Source: Bacteroidota bacterium
Lineage (GTDB): Bacteria; Bacteroidota; Bacteroidia; B-17B0; Aurantibacillaceae
DNA: 64,000 bases
Assembly: GCA_020403265.1 (NCBI GenBank)
Contig: JADBXZ010000012.1
Coordinates: 1 to 64,000 of the forward strand
Direction: 5' to 3'
Shown: piece by piece, positions 35,205 to 42,193 of the stretch
Layout of the letters: the number at the start of each line of letters is the position of its first letter
How positions within the stretch are numbered: the first letter of the stretch is position 1
Notes under the pieces: model-generated
The model's input: the letters and a program-made list of their open reading frames with translations, nothing else
The model's database searches: none
Told to the model about the DNA's origin: nothing
Translations under genes and position numbers: made by a program

Positions 35205-35963
35205 TTATTTAACTTTAACAAAATGCCAACAACCACATCCATAGTATTGTGAATTAACTTCCTCTGCACTTGCATTTAATTTATTACCATTTTTAATAGA
35301 ATCGTCAGGTATTAGTAAAAAATCCTCAATCTTAAAAATACCATCCTTTAGAAAAAAATTTGTTATTAACTCATAAGAATATATCCTATGGGCATTAAAT
35401 TGAATTCTGGGCTTTCCAACAGGAACAACTATTAACAAATTACCCCCAACTTGTGTAACCCGCTTTAGTTCACCCATTGCTACTAAATCTGCCTTAGGAT
35501 CGATTGGATCTCCGTATCTTCCAAGACCAATATGTTCAATTACATGCATGCATGAAATCGATTGAATACTATTGTTCTTAAAAGGCAATTTAGTTAAGTC
35601 GGCAAAATTAGTTGTTAAATTACTCAGATTCAAATTAGCAGGCCTGTAGTCATAAAATTCTATTGTTTTAAAAGCTGATACGATAGCTGCAAAATGTAAT
35701 GTTGAAGATATATCGATATGTTTCTCGAAATTTAATTTTTTTACTATTCTTGCTGCCCAGGCCGGATGATAAATGTAGTGAGCATCAAAAAAAGTATCTT
35801 TTGTATTGTCATTAAGGTAAATAAAACGATCAGACCAATTAATTTGAAAGCGATTATCGGTGGTTTTATTTACTAACTCATTAAATTCGCTTTTAATCGC
35901 AAGCTCCCTTTTGATCTCCAAAAATAAATAATAGAACCTTTTAACAATTGATATTCTCCTCAT
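35205..35963 (-). CDS. DUF268 family protein, methyltransferase-like
   Basis: The pattern HPAWAARIVKKL, HIDISSTLHF, FYDYRPANLNLSNL, SCMHVIEHIGLGRYGDPID and PRIQFNAHRIYSYE matches DUF268 over most of its length. DUF268 has a class I methyltransferase-like fold and is found in surface-glycan loci; its activity is not established. I start at ATG 35963 to leave a small gap from the upstream gene; ATG 35987 would overlap that gene by 19 bases. Its neighbour is a second methyltransferase-fold gene. Confidence 0.82.
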   Translation of the reverse strand: MRRISIVKRFYYLFLEIKRELAIKSEFNELVNKTTDNRFQINWSDRFIYLNDNTKDTFFDAHYIYHPAWAARIVKKLNFEKHIDISSTLHFAAIVSAFKTIEFYDYRPANLNLSNLTTNFADLTKLPFKNNSIQSISCMHVIEHIGLGRYGDPIDPKADLVAMGELKRVTQVGGNLLIVVPVGKPRIQFNAHRIYSYELITNFFLKDGIFKIEDFLLIPDDSIKNGNKLNASAEEVNSQYYGCGCWHFVKVK

Positions 35964-35968
35964 AACTT

Positions 35969-36595
35969 TTATTTTAAAGGGCTGCAAGCAATTATGTCAT
36001 TTTTTATAATTACTTCATAATCCACGAAATTATCAAAAATTAATTTTTTTATTTCTTCTATAGAAGGATAATCTTCGGTGCCATTAAATAACCTTGCATC
36101 ATCAATCAAAATTACGTGTTTTAAGTTATGAGCCTTTTGATGCCTGGCCACAGAAATTATTTCTTTTAGTATTGGCGTATTTTTTAAACCAATAGATGTA
36201 ATTTTTCCTTCATCAATGCAACAGTGTCCGTCAAGCCAAAACAAACAGCTTTCACTAATTTTTTCCAAAACTTTAGGTAAAACAAATTCACTATCACCTT
36301 TCCATATTGTAACAAAACTGTATTTTTTAAAAAGTTCTTTCGCATTATTAAAGAATACTTCATTTAACTCGATACTATGGATAACTTTAAAATGTTTTAG
36401 CATTGATTTAATCATGTATCCTTTGAAAGTTCCTGTTTCAATAAGCACATTCATGGCATGACGATTTTTGTATAACCTTAACATTCTTTGTTTAATGCTG
36501 TGAGGAGGTATCCCTGTTTTGCTAAATTCCCACTTAATTACAGAAATTAAATTCCATACCCTCCAAGTGATTGCTGTAATTATTTTATTTATCAT
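35969..36595 (-). CDS. Class I SAM methyltransferase-like protein
   Basis: A 208-residue protein with a Rossmann-like pattern. NVLIETGTFKGYMIKSML has the glycine-rich TGTFKG loop of a nucleotide-binding site. IHSIELNEVFF places an acidic residue after strand 2. Further on are LFWLDGHCCIDEG and VILIDDARLF, an acidic motif following strand 5. These features suggest a methyltransferase-fold enzyme, perhaps acting on a glycan. Substrate unknown. It overlaps the wzt gene by 11 bases and so belongs to the same operon. Confidence 0.7.
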   Translation of the reverse strand: MINKIITAITWRVWNLISVIKWEFSKTGIPPHSIKQRMLRLYKNRHAMNVLIETGTFKGYMIKSMLKHFKVIHSIELNEVFFNNAKELFKKYSFVTIWKGDSEFVLPKVLEKISESCLFWLDGHCCIDEGKITSIGLKNTPILKEIISVARHQKAHNLKHVILIDDARLFNGTEDYPSIEEIKKLIFDNFVDYEVIIKNDIIACSPLK

Positions 36596-37814
36596 TTAAA
36601 ACAAATTTAGGTTCTGATTTTAATAATAAAGCCATGGTACCATAATTATAATCCTGTTTAAAATCCCATGAATACCCCAAAGGATTTGAATATGAAACAT
36701 TAAAGGACAATGCATCTTCTATGTAATGATCCCAACATTGGTTAATAATTGAAGTAGTAATATCAATAAAGTATTCACCTGAGGCCAGATTAAGAGGTTC
36801 TATTTCGATTGTAGTTGAGTACAATCCCTTTTTGCTAGGTAATTTTTTTTGATGAAACTGATAGCTTGATACTAAACCTATTCTTTGCTTTTTAGAGTCT
36901 TTTAATATTAATTCGAATGATGTATTTTCTTGTCCGTTCGTTTCTATATCGATACCAATTATCAGTTCAATTTGCTTTTTCGTTTTATTCCGATTTTCGA
37001 TATTTAAACTTATAATTTTAGCAGAGTGAATTTTAGTGATGTTACCAGACGTTGAAAAAATCCCTGAAGTTTTATTTATCAAATTTTCAGAATATTTTTT
37101 AATTACTTCTTCGGTGTCATCAAAAACAATACAATTTCCATTATTAAGTAAAGCCGCTTTTCTTGTCAGAGATCGGATAGCCGCTAGGTCATGACTCACA
37201 AATAAAATCGTTCTCCCGCTCTTACTAACATCGTCCATTTTTCCCATGCACTTTTTCTGAAATTCAGCATCACCAACTGCCAGCACCTCGTCGATAATTA
37301 ATATTTCATTCTCCAAAAAAGCTGCAACTGCAAAAGCCAGCCTTAACTGCATGCCACTACTATAGTGTTTTAACGGTTCATCCAAAAAACGCTCAACTCC
37401 TGAAAAATCAACAATCGCATCAAAATTTTTAGCAATTTCAAAGCGTTTCATTCCCAAAATTGATCCGTTCATGAAAATGTTTTCTCTACCGCTTAACTCC
37501 GGATGAAAACCTGTTCCAACTTCAAGCAAACTGGCAATGCGGCCCCTGCCTATTATTTGACCTTTTGTTGGCGGGGTAATTTTTGATAATATCTTTAATA
37601 AAGTGGATTTACCCGCACCATTTTTGCCAATAATCCCTATACTATCACCTGGCATCACATCAAAACTAACATCCTGCAAGGCCCAAAAATCTTCAGTACT
37701 CCTGCTTTTCTTAAATACTTGCTTCAAAGAATCACGCAAACTCAAATAAGGCAAATGCTCATGCTGAATTTTAAATTTCTTACCAATATTTTGTATTTCT
37801 AATATTGGTTTCAT
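36585..37814 (-). CDS. wzt: Polysaccharide ABC transporter ATP-binding protein with Wzt C-terminal domain
   Basis: Energises export of a lipid-linked polysaccharide. Walker A GKNGAGKST (63-71), the signature YSSGMQLRLAFAVA, Walker B ILIIDEVLAVGD and the switch His in LFVSHD are all present in the first 240 residues. Residues about 250-409 form the extra C-terminal beta-sandwich (Wzt_C). In characterised O-antigen systems that domain recognises the finished glycan end and sets export specificity. The gene lies 1 base after wzm. Confidence 0.93.
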   Translation of the reverse strand: MKPILEIQNIGKKFKIQHEHLPYLSLRDSLKQVFKKSRSTEDFWALQDVSFDVMPGDSIGIIGKNGAGKSTLLKILSKITPPTKGQIIGRGRIASLLEVGTGFHPELSGRENIFMNGSILGMKRFEIAKNFDAIVDFSGVERFLDEPLKHYSSGMQLRLAFAVAAFLENEILIIDEVLAVGDAEFQKKCMGKMDDVSKSGRTILFVSHDLAAIRSLTRKAALLNNGNCIVFDDTEEVIKKYSENLINKTSGIFSTSGNITKIHSAKIISLNIENRNKTKKQIELIIGIDIETNGQENTSFELILKDSKKQRIGLVSSYQFHQKKLPSKKGLYSTTIEIEPLNLASGEYFIDITTSIINQCWDHYIEDALSFNVSYSNPLGYSWDFKQDYNYGTMALLLKSEPKFVLNDK

Positions 37815-37815
37815 A

Positions 37816-38634
37816 TTACGCTAAATCAGCAAAGTAAGATTCGGTTTTTCTAAAATAAACTACACCGGTAATAAAAAGTACTCCCGATGTAAGTGCACTT
37901 AGGAGCACTGTTTCAATATTGATAACCTGATTAGAAAAAGATGCTCTTAAAATTTCCAATGGACCCGATATTGGATTTAGTTTAAGTAGCAACTGAATAG
38001 CTTCGTTCTTAGCAAAGTTAACCGGATATAGCACAGGTGTTACAAACAATAACCCTTGCAAAAAAAATGGAATAGCATATCGCACATCTCGGTATTTAAT
38101 ATTAATGGCAGCTAAAAATGTTCCACCGCCTATTGCTGCAAAAGATACCATTAAAACACTTAACGGCATAAACAATATAGCCTCCCATTTAAGAGATGTC
38201 TTATAAATCCAACAGAAAATAAAAAATACAAAAAGCGATATGAAAAAATCAAACAATGCTACTAAAATTGCTGAAATTGGTATAATTAGCCTTGGGAAAT
38301 AGATTTTCTTAATAATGTTAGCGTTATTAACCATACTATTGGATGCATTTGAAAGCCCATTACTGAATGCGATCCAAAGCAACATGCCACTTAAAGCAAA
38401 TATCGGGTATGGCATTAGTAAATCAGACTGTTGCTTAATTGAAGACCCTAAGAAAAAACTAAAGACCAAGGTCATAAATAATGGCTGAAGCACAGCCCAC
38501 AAAAACCCAAAAGCTGTTTGTTTATATTTAACTTTAATATCACGCCACGTGAAAAAATAAAAAAGCTCTTTATATTCCACCAATTCTTGCAGACCTATGT
38601 TAAACTTACCTTTTGGTTTTATGAGAAATTCCAT
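37816..38634 (-). CDS. wzm: Polysaccharide ABC-2 type permease
   Basis: Integral membrane subunit that forms the export channel with Wzt. The N-terminus KPKGKFNIGLQELVEYKELFY is typical. RDIKVKYKQTAFGFLWAVLQ is the conserved cytoplasmic segment before the first of six membrane spans. LFVTPVLYPV occurs near the end. I choose ATG 38634 over 38658 because family members start just before the PKGKF segment. It is the first gene of the minus-strand polysaccharide operon. Confidence 0.9.
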   Translation of the reverse strand: MEFLIKPKGKFNIGLQELVEYKELFYFFTWRDIKVKYKQTAFGFLWAVLQPLFMTLVFSFFLGSSIKQQSDLLMPYPIFALSGMLLWIAFSNGLSNASNSMVNNANIIKKIYFPRLIIPISAILVALFDFFISLFVFFIFCWIYKTSLKWEAILFMPLSVLMVSFAAIGGGTFLAAINIKYRDVRYAIPFFLQGLLFVTPVLYPVNFAKNEAIQLLLKLNPISGPLEILRASFSNQVINIETVLLSALTSGVLFITGVVYFRKTESYFADLA

Positions 38635-38803
38635 TACTGTACAAGGTTCTTCTAACAAATATATGAAAAAATAGGTAAAAACAATTTCTTACATATCTTA
38701 ACAAAAATCTCTTGGTTTGTGCTTTTGTACTTAAATTTCTGGTAATTCCTATATATTAAATTTACCTTTCAGTGTTTACTTTTCTAATCTCTATATAAAA
38801 TAT

Positions 38804-38835
38804 AAAGGCCTGCAACTATTATGTTGCAGGCCTTT
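38804..38835. terminator. Strong hairpin terminator
   Basis: Perfect 13-bp stem AAAGGCCTGCAAC / GTTGCAGGCCTTT with a 6-nt loop and AT-rich flanks. It lies 78 bases after the stop of the minus-strand T9SS protein gene and probably ends its transcript. It may also block read-through into the wzm operon. Confidence 0.8.
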
Positions 38836-38913
38836 AATTAACTCAATTACGTAAAATCCACTTTTTATAAATACAGATTAAACTGCTTTTAAAAGATGAA
38901 TTTGAAATTCTAC

Positions 38914-41118
38914 TTATTCTTTCACAAACTTACTTGTTGCTCCGTTTAACTTAACGAAATAAACTCCTTTAGCCAAATCTGAAATTAACACAGTTTGTTT
39001 TTCACTCTCAATTCTAACCACTTTTACAAGTTGACCAACAGAGTTAATTATCTCCATTTTTTGATTGTTTAATGATTTAATTGAGCTAACAACAATAAAA
39101 TCATTTGCCGGATTAGGATTTACGTTGAATGTTGAAAACACGCCAGATTTGTTAGATATACCCGTACACAATTCTACACTTTGCGTAACAACAGCGTTTC
39201 CAATACAGCCATTAGCGCCTGTACCAGTTACAGTATAATTTGTAGAAACCGTTGGACTCACAACTATGCTGCTTCCATTACTTCCGTTACTCCAGCTATA
39301 TGTTGATGCACCATTTGCAGTAAGCGTACCAGATTGTCCAGAACAAATTATAGTTGACGTAGCATTTGCTGTTACATTTGTAGAATTTACTATAACAGTA
39401 CTTGAATTTGAAGCTTGAGTAGCACAACCAAGTAAATTTCCGTTAACGCTATATGTAGTAGTAACTGTAGGGCTAACAATTATACTATTGGTATTAGCAC
39501 CTGTATTCCAAGTATAAGTAGTTAAGCCGCTTGCAGTTAATGTAGCAGAATTGCCGCTGCATATAGTACTGCTATTAACTACAACACTTGGTGCAGCACC
39601 TATTGTAACCGAAAGAGATAAGGTATTACTTCTACAGCCAGCTAAGTTTGCGCCACCAACTGTATAGTTTGTTGTGCTGGCAGGAGAAACGGTTATTGAA
39701 GAAGCATTTGAACCTGTGTTCCAAGTATATGTGTTTGCACCACTTGCTGTTAAAGTAGACGTTCCACCCGAACAAATAGTTGCTGAACTGGCAGAAATAG
39801 TTGGGTTAGCAATAACCGTTACATTTGAAGTAGCAATGTTGCTTAAACATCCATTTGAACCCACGCCAATAACTGTATAGGAAGTTGTTACTGTTGGAGA
39901 AACTGTTGCCGGATAGGTGTAACTTAAAGCTCCTGTAGGAACCAAGGTAAAACTATTTCCATTGCAGATTGTACCACTATTAACTGAAATCGTAGGTAAA
40001 GGTAAAGCAAAAATTGAAATAGTTCTGGTATTGATACAGCCTCCTAGTGATCCTGTAGCAGTATAAACAGTCGTTACAGATGGGTTAAACACAACACTAT
40101 TTGCCGTAGAACCGTTGTTCCAAGTATAAGTTGAAGCGCCACTGGCAGTAATTGTAACGTTTGAATTAGCGCATACACTTGCTGAACTAGAAGTTAGTGT
40201 GACAGTTGGAAAGGTGTTATAAGAAATAATGATTTGACCATTACCGCTCGCAGTTGAAGTACTAATTGCGGTGGAAGTGAAGGCAACATCAAAATAGTTT
40301 GTTCCACCTGCTCCACCTCCACCTGCTCCTTTATCATTACCAGAGCAACCGGTTGTTCCGGCAGAACCGCCACCGCCAGCACCACCACCAAAATAACCAC
40401 CGCCGCCACCACCACCGGCAGGTATACTAGGATTGCTGAAACAACAACAATTCTGACCACCTCCGCCGTTTCCACCAATCGCAAGCGATCCGTTTCCACC
40501 TGCAGTTCCCAAAAATCCTCCACACCCAATACCGGCAACACCTCCAATTGTACCTGTTCCTCCGGCACCACCACCTGCAAAACCACCAGAAGTAGTTGCA
40601 TTAACACCGTTGGTTCCGTTAAAACCGCCATTACCACCAGCTCCACCAATAACCGCAGGAACAGTTGACTCACATCCTCCGCGACCACCGCCGCCACCAC
40701 CACCGGCTACTAAAATTCTATTTGCTAATGCAGTGCCACCAAATCTCACATCTGTGGCACCACCACCGCCACCACTATTATTGTTTCCTGCACCACCTCC
40801 ATTAAAACCACCAACATTAACAGTACCCTGAGCGCCAATAAATAAATTTAATACCTGACCCGGCGTTACAGTGATAACCCCTGTAGCATTTGCTCCAGAA
40901 CCACCAACGCCACCAAGGTTCGCGCCTGGGCCTCCAACGTTTCCGCCACCTCCAGAAGCTCCACGAGCCGAAATAGTGATTGTGTTCACACAGTTTGGTA
41001 CTGTGAAAGATTGTGCAGCTCCTGTAAAGGTGAAGGTTTGAACAACCTGTGCCATTGCACTATCTGTAATCAGCAAAGCTGAAGCAGATATAGCTACTTT
41101 GAGTAAATTTTTTTTCAT
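38914..41118 (-). CDS. Large glycine-rich T9SS-secreted protein with five Ig-like repeats
   Basis: A 734-residue surface protein. Signal peptide 1-23. Residues about 45-295 are a glycine-rich domain with GGGGGATDVRFGGT and long Gly runs, resembling the poly-glycine domain seen in ALK/LTK-type proteins. Residues about 302-648 are five repeats of 65-75 aa with the core ICSGxSxTLTASGAxTYTWNTGS and an SPTxTTxYTV end. Residues about 660-734 are a T9SS type A sorting domain (FNVNPNPANDFIVV). A likely adhesin or cell-coat protein. It has its own promoter and terminator. Confidence 0.9.
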   Translation of the reverse strand: MKKNLLKVAISASALLITDSAMAQVVQTFTFTGAAQSFTVPNCVNTITISARGASGGGGNVGGPGANLGGVGGSGANATGVITVTPGQVLNLFIGAQGTVNVGGFNGGGAGNNNSGGGGGATDVRFGGTALANRILVAGGGGGGGRGGCESTVPAVIGGAGGNGGFNGTNGVNATTSGGFAGGGAGGTGTIGGVAGIGCGGFLGTAGGNGSLAIGGNGGGGQNCCCFSNPSIPAGGGGGGGYFGGGAGGGGSAGTTGCSGNDKGAGGGGAGGTNYFDVAFTSTAISTSTASGNGQIIISYNTFPTVTLTSSSASVCANSNVTITASGASTYTWNNGSTANSVVFNPSVTTVYTATGSLGGCINTRTISIFALPLPTISVNSGTICNGNSFTLVPTGALSYTYPATVSPTVTTSYTVIGVGSNGCLSNIATSNVTVIANPTISASSATICSGGTSTLTASGANTYTWNTGSNASSITVSPASTTNYTVGGANLAGCRSNTLSLSVTIGAAPSVVVNSSTICSGNSATLTASGLTTYTWNTGANTNSIIVSPTVTTTYSVNGNLLGCATQASNSSTVIVNSTNVTANATSTIICSGQSGTLTANGASTYSWSNGSNGSSIVVSPTVSTNYTVTGTGANGCIGNAVVTQSVELCTGISNKSGVFSTFNVNPNPANDFIVVSSIKSLNNQKMEIINSVGQLVKVVRIESEKQTVLISDLAKGVYFVKLNGATSKFVKE
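39175..40215 (-). repeat. Tandem Ig-like protein repeats (five units)
   Basis: Five degenerate units of about 200-225 bases within the T9SS protein gene, each encoding a Cys-containing start, a YTW(N/S)xG core and a Thr-rich end. The units are clearly homologous at the protein level but divergent enough to be old. Confidence 0.75.
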
Positions 41119-41208
41119 GTTTTTTAATTTTAAACAAACTTATACTTAAAAATGATGGCCTACCAAAGTTGTTTTACGAAACGGAACTTTTAATTTACGA
41201 ATGTATAG

Positions 41209-41239
41209 CAAACTTAAATGAGTATATAAATATTGCCAA
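41209..41239 (-). promoter_or_regulatory. Complete Bacteroidota promoter of the glycine-rich T9SS gene
   Basis: On the minus strand a -33 TTG (41237-41239) lies 20 bases before the -7 box TAAGTTTG (41209-41216), matching TTG-N17-23-TAnnTTTG. Transcription would start near 41203, giving a leader of about 85 bases. This is the best promoter match I found in the window. Confidence 0.6.
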
Positions 41240-41404
41240 TATCAAATGTTGAATTATTTTACTGATCCGAACTAAGCTTCATTACTACAAGATAAATTGA
41301 TTTTTTAATCGCGTTGTTAAAACCAACTTATCTTAAATTCTTATTAGTGAAGGCCCATCAAAATTATTCTTATTATTTCTTAAAATTTTACGAAACAAAA
41401 ATTG

Positions 41405-42130
41405 TCAGATCAGTACTTCCGAAATTCTCTCATCGGAAATTGATATCTCACTGTCATCAGTTAGCAGCAAAGTTGATTTTGAACGGTTGTAACTTTGAAT
41501 TTCCTTTGTGTTAACAATATATGATTTATGGCATCTTTTGAAGTTAGAAAAAGTACTCAGCATATCCTCAACATACTTTAAGTTTCTGCTAAGCATGTGT
41601 TTTTGTCCTTTAGATAGATAAAAAACCGAATAGGCACCATCTGCCTTAATATAAATAATATCATTAGGAGAAATATAATTCACATTTTCTCTGCTCGGTA
41701 TTGCAATTTTACGTTCTGACTCAGCGTTTAAATTTTGTTTTAATGCCTCTATTAATTTTAATTGCTTAAACTCTTGTTTCTTGTATTTTTCAATGGCTTC
41801 TTGCAAAGCTGTTGTGTTAATTGGCTTAAGTATATAATCAATTGCCGAAAGCCTAAATGCTTGTATAGCATATTCATTGTATGCTGTTACAAAAACCAGT
41901 GAAAAATCAACCTCATCTTCATTAAAAAAGTCAATAAGTTCTAACCCACTATGTCCGGGCATTTCAATATCTAGAAAAACTAAATTTGGCCGGTGCTTTT
42001 TAATAGCCCTGACACCAGAGGCTAAATCTTCACACAGTTCACAAATTTTAATGTCTGGGTAATTTTCATGAATGATAATTTCCAAAAGCTGTCTTGCCTT
42101 TTTTTCATCATCAATTATGATCACTTTCAT
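41405..42130 (-). CDS. LytTR-family response regulator
   Basis: DNA-binding response regulator of 241 aa. The receiver domain (1-120) has the acidic pocket IIDDE and the phospho-acceptor Asp54 in VFLDIEMPGHSG. Residues about 143-241 form a LytTR domain (IPSRENVNYISPNDIIYIKADG, FKRCHKSYIVN) that binds direct-repeat sites. It lies 63 bases downstream of the cognate histidine kinase gene and is probably co-transcribed with it. Confidence 0.92.
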   Translation of the reverse strand: MKVIIIDDEKKARQLLEIIIHENYPDIKICELCEDLASGVRAIKKHRPNLVFLDIEMPGHSGLELIDFFNEDEVDFSLVFVTAYNEYAIQAFRLSAIDYILKPINTTALQEAIEKYKKQEFKQLKLIEALKQNLNAESERKIAIPSRENVNYISPNDIIYIKADGAYSVFYLSKGQKHMLSRNLKYVEDMLSTFSNFKRCHKSYIVNTKEIQSYNRSKSTLLLTDDSEISISDERISEVLI

Positions 42131-42193
42131 CTACCAAATGTATTGCTTTTTAACAATTAAATACCTGGTATTTTATGAAAACCATGATTTGTT

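Noticed and set aside
40194-40831. Long open frames on both strands within the glycine-rich gene (40194-40703 minus in another frame; 40610-40831 plus, proline-rich)
   Set aside because: They arise from GGN codon repeats read in other frames (Val/Leu-rich or Pro-rich products). The frame with signal peptide, repeats and sorting domain is the real gene.
42135-42142. TACATTTG box right before the LytTR regulator start
   Set aside because: It fits TAnnTTTG but has no -33 TTG and would give a leaderless transcript. Co-transcription with the kinase gene 63 bases upstream is more likely.
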